Shown: one piece after another, positions 50,401 to 55,392 of the stretch
Layout of the letters: every line of letters starts with the position of its first letter
How positions within the stretch are numbered: the first letter of the stretch is position 1
From: Nipponacmea schrenckii
Lineage: Eukaryota; Mollusca; Gastropoda; Lottiidae
DNA: 64,000 nucleotides
Reading direction: 5' to 3'
Assembly: GCA_030562195.1 (NCBI GenBank)
Contig: JAUJPP010000011.1
Coordinates: 186,001 to 250,000 of the forward strand
Program-made: the position numbers and the translations under genes
The notes under the pieces: model-generated
What the model was told of the DNA's origin: nothing
The model's database searches: none
The model's input: only the letters and a program-made list of their open reading frames with translations

Positions 50401-53110
50401 TGTTTTTATTTTCTATTTCTACACCTTTAACTGGTACTGGAAATAATATTAATCCAACTATAACAAATTTGATAAAAAGATCATAAGGATGCGAAGAAAA
50501 ATTCATTTTATTTATCATAAGCTGTTTTTTTTTTTTAGCTCAATTAAGTAGTAAAAAGTACAATAAGCAAAGTTAACGTAATAAAAGTATCGTATGTTTT
50601 TCAACTCGTCATGGTGTATATTTCTCTAACATTAATACTAAACTTTTATTTATTTATTTTAAACGTATATAAACCCTCTCCGTAGAGTTCGAATTCACAA
50701 GGGTAAAAAAGGGACATGCACTACATAAATGCCGTTCATGGTTTTATTTTTATTTTTCCAAATTTGACTAAGTTATCACAATCACCTGCTCTGAAGTAAA
50801 TTAGCGTATTTACTAAAACGAAACTGATATATATAGAAAATAAATTACTTTTAACATCAATACTTGGAATTGTTACTGCCGTGTTAATTATAATAAATGT
50901 TATTAATTAAAGAAATCTGTTACAACAAAACAATTCTGTTAATGAAGATAATAGACAAGGAATTACCTTTAACATCAATAGTTGTATTGTTTTGAAATGA
51001 TTCAGATTGAAGACCTTGTCCACTACATTCCCAGAAACCACCATCTCTTTGTTTAGATACTGTATCAATATGTATAGTTACACTAGTAGTTGTTTTAGAT
51101 ACTGTATAGAATCCTCTATAGTCGTTATAGTTGTTTTCAGGTCCAGGCTGTTTTAAAATACAATCTACTACTGGTGGTGAATAAAGAATACAGCTAGCTA
51201 TTTTATTACTATCTTCTCCAGACCTTGAAATAGTTATTGAATAGGCATTGTTATAGGAACAGGTAACACTACCAGATTCTCCATCAACCAGTTCATTAGG
51301 TTCAGTATTTATTATAAATTGACCTAGAATAGAAAGATAATATTATACAGTTACTGTCTATTACATTGTTATAATAACAGGTAACACTACCAGATTCTCC
51401 ATCAACCAGTTCATTAGGTTCAGTATTTATTATAACTTGACCTAGAATAGAAAGATAATATTATACAGTTACTGTCTATTACATTGTTATAATAACAGGT
51501 AACACTACCAGATTCTCCATCAACCAGTTCATTAGGTTCAGTATTTATTATAACTTGACCTAGAATAGAAAGATAATATATATACAGTTACTGTCTATTA
51601 CATTGTTATAATAACAGGTAACACTACCAGATTCTCCATCAACCAGTTCATTAGGTTCAGTATTTATTATAACTTGACCTAGAATAGAAAGATAATATTA
51701 TACAGTTACTGTCTATTACATTGTTATAATAACAGGTAACACTACCAGATTCTCCATCAACCAGTTTATTAGGTTCAGTATTTATTATAACTTGATCTAG
51801 AATAGAAAGATATTATTATACAGTTACTGTCTATTACATTGTTATAATAACAGGTAACACTACCAGATTCTCCATCAACCAGTTTATTAGGTTCAGTATT
51901 TATTATAACTTGACCTAGAATAGAGAGATAATATTATACAGTTACTGTCTATTACATTGTTATAATAACAGGTAACACTACCAGATTCTCCATCAACTAG
52001 TTTATTAGGTTCAGTATTTATTATAACTTGACCTAGAATAGAAAGATAATATTATACAGTTACTGTCTATTACATTGTTATAATAACAGGTAACACTACC
52101 AGATTCTCCATCAACCAGTTCATTAGGTTCAGTATTTATTATAACTTGACCTAGAATAGAAAGATAATATTATACAGTTACTGTCTATTACATTGTTATA
52201 ATAACAGGTAACACTACCAGATTCTCCATCAACCAGTTCATTAGGTTCAGTATTTATTATTACTTGACCTAGAATAGAAAGATAATATTATACAGTTACT
52301 GTCTATTACATTGTTATAATAACAGGTAACACTACCAGATTCTCCATCAACTAGTTTATTAGGTTCAGTATTTATTATAACTTGACCTAGAATAGAGAGA
52401 TAATATTATACAGTTACTGTCTATTACATTGTTATAATAACAGGTAACATTACCAGATTCCCCCATCAACTAGTTTATTAGGTTCAGTATTTATTATAAC
52501 TTGACCTAGAATAGAGAGATAATATTATACAGTTACTGTCTATTACATTGTTATAATAACAGGTAACACTACCAGATTCTCCATCAACCAGTTCATTAGG
52601 TTCAGTATTTATTATAACTTGGGCCTAGAATAGAGAGATAATATTTTACAGTTACTGTCTATTACATTGTTATAATAACAGGTAACACTACCAGATTCTC
52701 CATCAACTAGTTTATTAGGTTCAGTATTTATTATAACTTGACCTAGAATAGAAAGATAATATTATACAGTTACTGTCTATTACATTGTTATAATAACTGG
52801 TAACTTTAAAGATATTATAATATTAAATGTTTCGTTTACTGTATTGACGGTTACGTACAAAATATAAGGTCAAGGTTATAAAATAAAACGTCTACTCAAG
52901 CTGTCTTGGTTTTATGAGAACCTCGTATAAAGAAATATACTCTACCAGATTCTCTATCAACTAGTTTATTAGATTCAGATTATTACATTATTATTACACT
53001 ATAGTATGTTAATATACACTGTATGTTTTAAAATAAACTAAATAAGATATTAAAACTATACCTAATGTAGTTTGAGTTAAAATTCCTATCAGTAATACAA
53101 CTACCGCCAT
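20393..53110 (-). CDS. Receptor gene B: signal-Ig-Ig-EGF-FTP-EGF(x9)-TM, 16 exons seen
   Basis: A type I membrane protein assembled from 16 exons listed separately. About 860 residues are visible: signal peptide, two Ig domains, one EGF-like exon, an FTP (fucolectin/F5-8-like) lectin domain, nine EGF-like exons of the 8-Cys MEGF/scavenger type, and a transmembrane helix followed by basic residues. All internal exons are phase 1-1, so any can be skipped or duplicated without frame loss. MEGF-like receptors act in phagocytosis and cell recognition, and FTP domains bind sugars, so a surface recognition receptor is a reasonable inference. That one gene spans the 34-bp array and the gap at 43.7-44.2 kb is inferred from strand, order and phase; the Ig exons (50-53 kb) could belong to a different gene. 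The cytoplasmic tail is not found. Confidence 0.65.
20495..21056. other. Gene B intron 15
   Basis: AT-rich intron between the last EGF exon and the transmembrane exon. No nested gene or repeat recognised. Confidence 0.6.
21057..21206 (-). CDS. Gene B exon 15: EGF-like
   Basis: 150 nt, phase 1-1, bounded by ctag|AATGT and gaag|gtaagg. Starts 'ECNEGFYGYNCSSNCSARFC' and ends 'CDCLDGYQGTDCTVKEVEG'. The 'CDCLDGYQGTDC' ending is the canonical EGF C-terminal half, whereas the other exons have the 'GCxxGY' form; it is the membrane-proximal repeat. Confidence 0.85.
21207..21889. other. Gene B intron 14
   Basis: AT-rich intron. No nested gene; short open frames on the plus strand lack any family resemblance. 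Confidence 0.6.
21890..22036 (-). CDS. Gene B exon 14: EGF-like
   Basis: 147 nt, phase 1-1, ttaag|AATGT to ctag|gtaatg. Encodes 'ECETGLYGAGCSKKC' through 'GECIAGCQRGFSPRDCSLG'; eight Cys in the MEGF spacing. Confidence 0.85.
22233..22382 (-). CDS. Gene B exon 13: EGF-like
   Basis: 150 nt, phase 1-1, accag|AATGT to caag|gtattc. Encodes 'ECPDGFYGAGCQKNCSNRKC' through 'GECIGGCSVGYTPKVLDCTQ'; eight Cys. Confidence 0.85.
22450..23023 (-). repeat. 40-bp array of EGF exon end plus 5' splice site (after exon 12)
   Basis: About 10-12 copies of a 40-bp unit lie directly 3' of exon 12 in gene sense. On the sense strand each unit reads 'ggttatagagaagatgattg', then 'tacagtag' and 'gtaagtaaacca': the last codons of the EGF exon (GYREDDCTVG) and its 5' splice site. 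Units vary at a few positions ('tatataat', 'ctacat'). The left part (22450-22650) is more decayed. Because 40 is not a multiple of 3, use of a downstream donor would shift frame. Confidence 0.85.
23024..23167 (-). CDS. Gene B exon 12: EGF-like
   Basis: 144 nt, phase 1-1, tttag|ATTGT to gtag|gtaagt. Encodes 'DCSYDAYGDSCSKKCSIRHC' to 'GCYPGYIEDECTVG'. Same length as exons 9-11 and clearly a duplicate of them. Its 5' splice site is repeated in the 40-bp array that follows. Confidence 0.85.
23300..23515 (-). repeat. Decayed 40-bp donor-site array (after exon 11)
   Basis: Five or so degenerate copies of the exon-end/donor unit ('taacctggtttactaaccta', 'acgaacaaccat'). A similar decayed copy occurs at about 31340-31440 after exon 10, showing that exon plus flanking array was duplicated together. 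Confidence 0.7.
23571..23714 (-). CDS. Gene B exon 11: EGF-like
   Basis: 144 nt, phase 1-1, tccag|ATTGT to gaag|gtaaga. Encodes 'DCTTGTYGDGCSKQCENRKC' to 'GCKPGYKEDDCTEG'. Very close to exon 10; the upstream intron (23715-23838) also matches that of exon 10 (31653-31760). Confidence 0.9.
23843..24218 (-). repeat. Gypsy 3' LTR
   Basis: 376 bp, tgtagc...gtcaca. Identical to the 5' LTR except for three 1-bp indels (near 23909, 23964 and 24117). Confidence 0.95.
24600..24812 (-). repeat. 45-bp minisatellite inside the Gypsy 3' region
   Basis: Four to five copies of a unit containing 'ggaacaactggaacaagatc' and 'atttgacgtattgatct', between the env-like ORF and the 3' LTR. Its open translation (repeats of 'VPVRSIRQI') is not a gene. 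Confidence 0.8.
24916..25503 (-). CDS. Gypsy ORF3: env-like membrane protein, C-terminal part
   Basis: 195 codons downstream of integrase. A strong transmembrane helix spans about residues 99-120, followed by basic 'FKKYK' and a Thr/Pro-rich tail of about 70 residues with a tyrosine motif 'TEYIAL'. Size, position and topology fit the C-terminal (membrane-anchored) part of an envelope-like protein as in errantivirus-type Gypsy elements. There is no obvious furin site or fusion peptide in the visible part. The frame upstream (25504-25880) appears broken, with a likely frameshift near 25540, so the N-terminal part is not intact. It is not an exon of gene B, since it lies between the LTRs and has no splice sites of gene B phase. 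The env call is inference from place and topology. Confidence 0.6.
   Translation of the reverse strand: MLYCKVASPVYPINLSKLCIVALFMENEKAITQSCRITVVPKSISHIWKPILDNFKTLTNLRLPTYLENIKEFSMDHLMHELHGIRKVELSDSIFPDWGYTIVLLVIIILALVIIGIIVFKKYKLNCLRSGKKLRKPTTEEPTKKAETEYIALQQLPVQSTTAPTTTPTTTSIGLYPEIPRVLQLKETRSGTSPV
25890..26790 (-). CDS. Gypsy pol part 3: integrase C-terminal region and acidic/basic tail
   Basis: A 257-codon open frame (26663-25890), which in the same reading continues up to about 26790 ('LHDILAKKVNDDLNTWDVYL'). It holds the end of the integrase core and a C-terminal domain resembling GPY/F ('WLPYFRI...TSPVSFVI'), then about 120 residues rich in Ser, Glu and Arg ending '...KRKRRRKVENTKIL', a probable nuclear-localisation-like basic stretch. 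Separated from part 2 by two single-base frameshifts near 26795 and 26865. Confidence 0.8.
26857..28887 (-). CDS. Gypsy pol part 2: reverse transcriptase, RNase H, integrase
   Basis: 676 codons. Reverse transcriptase: motif A 'STLDLRSGFW' (D79) and catalytic 'YLDDILIF' (140-147). RNase H begins near 'YILYTDAS' (D289). Integrase zinc-binding HHCC: H534, H539, C569, C572; catalytic core Asp in 'SLDLSGP' (600) and 'TDNGTEN' (660); the catalytic Glu falls after the frameshift at about 26865. All visible catalytic residues are present. The frame is shifted relative to the protease segment (near 28945). Confidence 0.93.
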   Translation of the reverse strand: MLKAGIIRPSTSNWNFPVVIVEKRTKNSDGTITESKRFCVDFRKLNAVVKKQSYYSYPLPRIDDLLALLGKGNVFSTLDLRSGFWNIPIAEKDKEKTAFVCHKGIYEHNVMAFGLNNSPSVFQSLMNIVLKGLEHFAVAYLDDILIFSNSPQEHMKHLQIVFDRLRSHDLKLKISKCSFLQNETSYLGFRITPEGIKPDENKVKAIRQMPPPTTVRETRSFLGLISFYRRFVPNFSKIAEPIIDLTKKYSRFKWTSECQTAFEYLKDSLTIVPLLGYPDPELPYILYTDASDTCIGACLVQVQNEQEVPVYFLSHKLSKSAQKWSVLEKEAFAINYSLQKLHFYLHGSNFVIRTDHKPLQYILDSPMENKKVQMWALNISSYNCKVEYIKGEFNSCADMLSRLPDKASHDNLCGSESEELEPGIRDNSFEVNVINSNKLNPRDYVKCQAPITDDNSEIQHLKLNEFDMVVEQSKDQNIINILDNLKQGKCKAKIRNQFLVIENLVYFISDPNGEPITRLYIPEHLVSVLITSYHDKAGHMGVDKVYDTMKIKYYFPNMYKQLHEYINKCVICQTRALTQQNPSIVQSDIPPFPFAKISLDLSGPYHTTLSGNKYIISFIDWYSGWVESFPVPDKTAQNVVHLLVDEIFPRFGCPLEIVTDNGTENVNKMMKETLNE
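28889..29860 (-). CDS. Gypsy pol part 1: aspartic protease and N-terminal RT linker
   Basis: The protease active site 'CLVDSGAQVSLIN' is at 29771-29760 (DSGA) and the second conserved strand 'MILGIDFLTQHG' follows in the 29674-28889 frame. These are in different frames: single-base indels in A-runs near 29785 and 29695 split the protease. The 29674-28889 part ends in 'TVEMTIDTGDHPPIR', the usual link to RT, then loses frame near 28945. Confidence 0.85.
29891..30712 (-). CDS. Gypsy gag
   Basis: 273 codons, first ORF after the primer site. The middle has the retrotransposon capsid-like helical region ('FREWIQNIEKYALL', 'LRKIRQKEHENVQLFAERIL', about residues 41-135). Two CCHC zinc knuckles close the protein: C220-C223-H228-C233 and C248-C251-H256-C261 ('CWKCGRLGHIRKDC'). 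It binds element RNA and forms the particle. Frame appears intact. The ATG at 30712 is only about 75 bases past the primer-binding site. Confidence 0.92.
   Translation of the reverse strand: MASGDQFFVNLSNQIGGLTTSFINNSITSAVSSFKGDPNAFREWIQNIEKYALLNSLDNSNKINVAFQTAKGPVSSFIQRYIQDNGDCTWNDLKQDLTLRFSAVTDRSHAFCLLRKIRQKEHENVQLFAERILTLSEEAYSSREGEEVERQLVSFFIDGLRNDSLRLRLMRQNPHRLNDAVQNAMTEQNLQKRFELRSVNHSARDAEEDMEIGHTRPKQCKVCHKNNHETKKCRYANEVTRNKSQPRCWKCGRLGHIRKDCRVTKKSDSGSGN
30788..30799 (-). promoter_or_regulatory. Primer-binding site, tRNA-His type
   Basis: Plus-strand 'gtcacggcacca' (extending left as 'gatcctg') ends in cca and matches the 3' end of animal tRNA-His (acceptor stem plus CCA) as I recall it. 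It lies 15 bases inside the 5' LTR edge, a rather large offset. Confidence 0.65.
30815..31191 (-). repeat. Gypsy 5' LTR
   Basis: 377 bp, TG...CA ends, same sequence as the 3' LTR apart from three 1-bp indels (extra c near 30882, extra t near 30937, one g fewer near 31090). Confidence 0.95.
31509..31652 (-). CDS. Gene B exon 10: EGF-like
   Basis: 144 nt, phase 1-1, ttcag|ATTGT to gaag|gtaagt. Encodes 'DCTNGTYGDRCSKQCNNRKC' to 'GCKPGYREDDCKEG'. Nearly the same protein as exon 11; the Gypsy insertion now separates the two. Confidence 0.9.
31760..32741 (-). repeat. 40-bp array of EGF exon end plus 5' splice site (after exon 9)
   Basis: More than 20 copies directly 3' of exon 9 in gene sense. 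Each unit carries the exon end (sense 'ggttatagagaagatgattg') and the donor 'gtaagtaaa'. Two subtypes alternate for much of the array, one with 'ctttataacctgggg' and one with 'ctctataacctgg' plus 'gtactatc', giving an ~81-bp higher-order repeat. The real donor of exon 9 is simply the copy that joins the full exon. Confidence 0.88.
32742..32885 (-). CDS. Gene B exon 9: EGF-like
   Basis: 144 nt, phase 1-1, attag|GTTGT to gtag|gtaagt. Encodes 'CDGGTYGDGCSKRCNNRHC' to 'GCKPGYREDDCIVG'. At least 20 further copies of its last ~30 nt and donor follow in the intron. Confidence 0.9.
32886..33211. other. Gene B intron 8
   Basis: AT-rich intron, nothing recognised. Confidence 0.6.
33212..33349 (-). CDS. 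Gene B exon 8: EGF-like
   Basis: 138 nt, phase 1-1, ttcag|AATGT to ttca|gtatgt. Encodes 'ECTSGSYGDKCNKNCNSRC' to 'GCKPGYKGDYCLFS'; eight Cys. The donor a|gtatgt is of the weaker GTATGT type. Confidence 0.85.
33350..34182. other. Gene B intron 7
   Basis: AT-rich intron of about 830 bp. Only simple A/T runs are noticeable. Confidence 0.6.
34183..34317 (-). CDS. Gene B exon 7: EGF-like
   Basis: 135 nt, phase 1-1, attacag|ATTGT to acag|gtaaat. Encodes 'DCSPGTYGSDCNYFCHCLND' then 'KCDVKTGKCPNGCQKGWRG', typical of MEGF10/scavenger-type EGF repeats. Its 3' splice site and first bases match the unit of the 38-bp satellite that begins just upstream. Confidence 0.88.
34325..35303 (-). repeat. 38-bp satellite, left block (splice-acceptor derived)
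   Basis: About 25 copies of a 38-bp unit containing 'cttgagaacaaactgtaat' and 'agaaagacagcaag'. In gene sense a unit reads 'ctttcttaattacag' then 'tttgttctcaa', matching the real acceptor of exon 7 ('ttttttaattacag' then 'attgttctcc'). The block starts directly at that exon boundary. The open translations ('LLSFSITVCSQETC' repeats) are not genes. Confidence 0.88.
35374..36624 (+). pseudogene. Penelope-like ORF N-terminal region, broken by an 86-bp tandem duplication
   Basis: The frame from 35374 runs about 220 codons into 'SNQTPKRARSSPSPSPADFG' and then meets a duplicated 86-bp block (36038-36123 and 36124-36209) that shifts the frame by two bases. The correct reading resumes at 36129 as 'KSTLIIGSSNLNRI' and 'HSYPGATSSPSL'. 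The N-terminal 200 residues match nothing I recognise; the linker is rich in Ser, Pro and basic residues. Confidence 0.65.
36530..36985 (+). pseudogene. SGNH-hydrolase-like domain of the Penelope-like element
   Basis: Across a frameshift near 36630 the four SGNH blocks can be read: block I 'IIGSSNL' (Ser), block II 'SYPGAT' (Gly), block III 'ILHVGLNNRD' (Asn), block V 'DNLHWS' (Asp-x-x-His). These are esterase-fold catalytic positions. SGNH domains are known in ORF1 proteins of some CR1 LINEs and in Ngaro elements; I am not certain they have been described in Penelope-like elements. Confidence 0.7.
36990..38400 (+). pseudogene. Penelope-type reverse transcriptase, motif A deleted
   Basis: Pieces in three frames: 'LTPLQHSILDRGLKFIPTPK', 'MFIPKSTWKPP', 'IVIKKSDKGSCCVI', 'RERHLYTLPKIHKNP', 'GPPIISDCGSESYAVSEY', then 'QTSGTAMGKRFAPSYANLFM' and the catalytic 'GRFLDDIFMVW' (near 37985), then 'SIDFLDTTVF' and the thumb region. 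These are hallmarks of Penelope-like RT. The expected stretch with motif A (Asp ... SLYTNIPH) between 'AVSEY' and 'DPDRPADAIL' (near 37780) is missing, and frames shift near 37139, 37740 and 38050. Confidence 0.82.
38450..38985 (+). pseudogene. GIY-YIG endonuclease domain of the Penelope-like element
   Basis: Near 38573-38690, with one frameshift, reads 'NVIYLIH' then 'KKCPKQYIGETKNKLRTRFN' and 'AHRSDIK': the GIY-YIG pattern with its downstream Arg and His. A preceding Cys/His cluster ('MSTRCKHVP' region) fits the zinc-finger-like linker of such elements. The tail 'IERIEIDLPEDETTKIRQSR' to 'HWIEILNTARPIGLNIH' closes the protein. Confidence 0.78.
39209..42005 (-). repeat. 38-bp satellite, right block
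   Basis: Continuation of the array beyond the Penelope-like insertion. 40440-41660 is a clean run of about 32 units ('acagcagcttacttgagaac' + 'aaactgtaattaagaaag'), whereas 39209-40440 and 41660-42005 are a mosaic with variant units ('agaaagttatatttaagaac'). In gene sense each clean unit offers an acceptor-like 'ctttcttaattacag' and, 11 bases on, a donor-like 'caa|gtaagc'. Confidence 0.88.
42074..42262 (-). CDS. Gene B exon 6: FTP (fucolectin/F5-8-like) domain, second half
   Basis: 189 nt, phase 1-1, tttcag|ATTTA to tatg|gtaagg. Ends 'IGRYVNISR...WFILCEVEIYG', the classic C-terminal strand of fucolectin/tachylectin-4/pentraxin-1 (FTP) and F5/8 domains. Joins exon 5 in frame. Confidence 0.85.
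42263..42515. other. Gene B intron 5
   Basis: Short intron between the two FTP exons; nothing nested. Confidence 0.6.
42516..42716 (-). CDS. Gene B exon 5: FTP domain, first half
   Basis: 201 nt, phase 1-1, ttcag|AGAAT to ttt t|gtaagt. Encodes 'ENIALDSTSVNQTNIY', 'GPTLAVDG', 'NRCSDMHS' and 'WWFIDLRKEYSIRFLKLFIH'. The 'A.DG' and 'WW.IDL' pattern identifies the FTP/F5-8 fold, a sugar-binding domain in fucolectins. The usual calcium/fucose residues cannot be judged with certainty from this alone. Confidence 0.85.
42908..43033 (-). CDS. Gene B exon 4: EGF-like
   Basis: 126 nt, phase 1-1, tttag|GTTAT to caag|gtattg. Encodes 'YSFGFNNRYTCHCLNNERC' and 'TTGGCTRGCLRGWGGPSCQQ'. Its first codon is completed by the preceding exon; if joined to exon 3 (ending in t) that codon becomes Cys, completing the EGF cysteine set. 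Confidence 0.82.
43034..43270 (-). repeat. Two decayed copies of acceptor plus exon 4 start
   Basis: Upstream of exon 4 in gene sense, two ~118-bp degenerate copies of its acceptor and first ~75 nt are stacked. The nearer one still reads 'GYNFIFNNSYITYCLNNIGC' (compare exon 4), the farther 'FSFIFNNR' with a stop. They are pseudo-exons. Confidence 0.75.
43271..43693. other. Gene B intron 3, left part
   Basis: AT-rich sequence up to the scaffold gap; nothing recognised. Confidence 0.5.
43694..44193. other. Assembly gap, 500 N
   Basis: Exactly 500 N at the edge of the 34-bp array, where assembly would be expected to fail. Confidence 0.99.
44194..50140 (-). repeat. 34-bp satellite array, about 170 copies
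   Basis: Unit 'acttggtttatctaacaaca' + 'gaaatataaaatat', period 34, for nearly 6 kb in the intron between the second Ig exon and the first EGF exon of gene B. In gene sense each unit contains 'tatatttctgttgttag', a polypyrimidine-plus-AG string like a 3' splice site. Copies to the right of about 46.9 kb are very uniform; those nearer the gap carry many odd insertions and runs (ccc, gggg, tttttttt). There are no spacers, so this is not a CRISPR-like array. Confidence 0.93.
50170..50436 (-). CDS. Gene B exon 3: Ig domain 2
   Basis: 267 nt, phase 1-1, tttccag|TACCA to cagt|gtaagt (an in-frame alternative acceptor at 50430 gives 261 nt). Encodes 'GVEIENKNSLNLVNGVSTTM' then 'NCKVTNNPDPVINYRWFI' and 'NGQTLSCSADNRYGSS', with the Ig Cys, Trp and 'L.C.A.N..G' signature of an I-set/C2-type domain. 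The apparent upstream Met frame reads through intron. Confidence 0.85.
50437..50966. other. Gene B intron 2
   Basis: AT-rich intron; nothing nested. Confidence 0.6.
50967..51323 (-). CDS. Gene B exon 2: Ig domain 1
   Basis: 357 nt, phase 1-1, attctag|GTCAA to aaag|gtaatt. Encodes 'QFIINTEPNELVDGESGSVT' followed by 'CSYNNAYSITI', 'VVDCILKQPG', 'YRGFYTV' and 'GGFWECSGQG', an Ig V/I-type fold with its two core Cys. About 12 tandem copies of its acceptor and first ~80 nt lie just upstream. Confidence 0.85.
51324..52985 (-). repeat. 118-bp array of acceptor plus Ig exon 2 start
   Basis: About 12 copies of a 118-bp unit stacked directly upstream of exon 2, plus a degenerate one at 52940-52985. 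In gene sense each has 'atctttctattctag' followed by a near-perfect copy of the first ~80 nt of exon 2 ('INTEPNELVDGESGSVTC'). Copies differ at few positions (cattag/tattag; aaccag/aactag), so the array is young. 118 is not a multiple of 3 and the copies lack a donor. Confidence 0.92.
53062..53110 (-). CDS. Gene B exon 1: start codon and signal peptide
   Basis: 49 coding nt, ATG at 53110-53108 in good context (ccaatATGG), donor attag|gtatag, phase 1. Encodes 'MAVVVLLIGILTQTTLG', a short signal peptide with hydrophobic core. It joins exon 2 in frame through a Gly. Confidence 0.8.
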
Positions 53111-53216
53111 ATTGGTTTGAAATGATAATATATTATATACAGGGTATTCATTCTATATACTTCCCCATTCTTATATGGGTCGTTACACACCGTTATTATA
53201 ATACTGTATGGAATAG

Positions 53217-53228
53217 TTATATAAATAG
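53217..53228 (-). promoter_or_regulatory. Possible TATA box of gene B
   Basis: 'tatttatata' on the minus strand about 110 bases upstream of the start codon. AT-rich context makes chance likely. Confidence 0.3.
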
Positions 53229-53229
53229 A

Positions 53230-54900
53230 TCAGTTGTATAGTGATTGAAATCTCTGAAGAAACCATGTTGTTGGGATTTTGCCAATTCCATCAAAATATC
53301 TGTCCCCCACCATCACTGTGGACTATACAAAAATTGAACATTTTTCAAAACATTATAGGCACCATATTTATCTCAAAATCTTACATTCCAATGTAATCAA
53401 TGGCTTGATCGTTAATTTGTTCAGTAATATTCTTTATTCGAATGATAAATTTTTAACAACAAATTATGAATTTAGCGAACAAATGTCAAATGAAGCGTAC
53501 AAATGTTGATTTTACTGTACTAATCTTTGACACCGAATTATTCATTAAGAATGATTAATTTTGGCAGGGATTGTCTTCCATAAAAAAGGCCATAGAAAAG
53601 TCAAATCAGATTTTGCTCCCTCTCCATGACGCTCAATACCCAACCCTTCCATTCTCCTTCTGGAAAGCCTGCATAGCTAAAAGGGGGGGGGGGCGGCATC
53701 GATTATTGTGAGGGGGACAGAATAAATGACGTTAGCTGATTGAACACTAAACTTTTTCCAAGGGGAGAAGAAAGATTCCTGCGGCCCACAACTCAGTTAA
53801 AAAAATAGTTTAAAGAAAGTTTGATGATTAGAAAGCCTCTCAAAACAATTGATCATTGATGCATTTAACCTTGTTTCTGACTAGTGATGGAAAAGAATGG
53901 GGACAGGTGTATAGGGAGTTGCACTGATTAGGAATCAGCTATGGTGGGAGTAAGAAGTCGAGGATCGCTGATTACTACGTGGAACTATGATACAACCTGT
54001 CATAGAACTAAGGAATGAGATGGGAGTATTTCGTCTTCAGTTTAGGGAGAATGCGTTGGTTAATATGCAGAATAATGGCCTAATTAAAAAAATTGTTACC
54101 TAAGCGAGAAGCTTAAAATCTTGAATAAATCGCTTTTGGGAAAGAAGTCCGACAAACCTCATTAAATACAAAGTATTTCTCTCTGGAATGAGGACATATT
54201 GTGAATGTGGGTGTTAATTAGTTTGCAAAGAAGTGTTGTTTGCTGTATTTCCAAAATATTGGGGTGATATTTTTCAATATTGTTTGGTTAGAAATATTTT
54301 TATTGAAAATGTCAAAAGTACACCAATTATAAAATGATTAATACAGACTATTATTATCAACTATAACACTATAAATATCAAAATAATACATAAATAAACT
54401 ATAGACTTAGCTATATATAATATAATTAGCAATAATAATATGGTGATTATTACAAGTATAATACAAGTATATGTTATATATAATATAATTAGCTATAATA
54501 TTTACATCGTTACATACTAGCGATAGAAGCCTGTTGCAATAATAATATGATGAATACAAGTATAATACAAGTATATGTTATATACAATATAGGATTAATT
54601 GATATACCAATAATTACAACTATAACAATATCAATAACATATTTTTAATAATTATATAGACCTTAATCGTGATTCACTTCATTATGCTAACAAAGAAAGG
54701 TAAAGGTTGTGTCACTGAATAAAATCGCCACCCTCGTCTTTAGAGCCTCCATTCTGCCAAAGATACCATGTCTGTCTTGTGCTTAAAATATTAGTGCCAA
54801 ATGATTACAGGAAAACAGGCGAGAAAATCTGTAGCTCAAATAGAATTGTATAATTACACTCGGGAACTAAACATAAATGATGATAGAAGATAAAAATCAA
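53230..54900. other. Intergenic between gene A and gene B
   Basis: No gene recognised. A G-run near 53682-53692; TA-rich partial repeats ('acaagtataatacaagtata') near 54452 and 54555. Confidence 0.5.
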
Positions 54901-54931
54901 TCTTTGTGAGACCTTATTGTCCATGGTTCAG

Positions 54932-54937
54932 TTTATT
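54932..54937 (-). terminator. Poly(A) signal of gene A
   Basis: AATAAA on the minus strand, about 40 bases after the stop codon of the last exon. Confidence 0.6.
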
Positions 54938-54974
54938 TCACATTTTTAAAACGTTGGTCATTAGATTATTAACT

Positions 54975-55202
54975 TTACTGAGAAGTTTCATCTTTTCTTG
55001 GTGGAAGATAGTCCATTTCATCATCACTACTATCAGAAGCTGGAGGTGGAGTTGGTCCTCTCTTACCATAATCTATACTACCATACTCCACTTTATCTTC
55101 TTCAGCTGGTTTCTTTATCACCTTATTGGACGGTTTCTTATCAAACTTCAGATCTACATATACCAAGTCATCATTCTCTTTTGTCACCTGTTCATCCGTA
55201 AT
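54975..55202 (-). CDS. Gene A last exon: cytoplasmic tail with two ITIM-like motifs
   Basis: 75 codons plus stop, acceptor ttctag|ATT (phase 0). The sequence is hydrophilic, with 'DDLVYVDLKFDKK' (LxYxxL) and 'DKVEYGSIDYGKR' (VxYxxI), each matching the ITIM consensus I/V/L/S-x-Y-x-x-I/V/L, then 'GPTPPPASDSSDDEMDYLPP' near the end. ITIMs recruit SHP-type phosphatases when phosphorylated. It fits the tail of an Ig-superfamily receptor. The upstream tail exon (63225-63164) ends in phase 0 on the same strand, so they can join ('NNSYE' + 'ITDEQ'). Confidence 0.75.
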   Translation of the reverse strand: MTDEQVTKENDDLVYVDLKFDKKPSNKVIKKPAEEDKVEYGSIDYGKRGPTPPPASDSSDDEMDYLPPRKDETSQ

Positions 55203-55290
55203 CTAGAAAATCAATCAGAAGTAAACATAATGTAAACAACATAATAAACAGGATTTCATGAATTATCAAATAAAATGGCCAATTATAATT

Positions 55291-55392
55291 GAGTGGCAAA
55301 TTTCTAATTTGCCACTCTTTGTTTTCATTAGACTTTTCTTTTTTTTTTCGGGAATCTCCCTAGCTCAACTCGAAAGTGGAATTAAAATTTTG
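55291..55392 (+). mobile_element. Hairpin-headed repeat, 5' part, split by LINE
   Basis: Perfect 12-bp hairpin gagtggcaaatt-tct-aatttgccactc (55291-55317), 'tttgttttc', T run, then 'gggaatctccctagctcaac' as in unit 7 (16490). Continues after the LINE at 57457. Confidence 0.65.
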
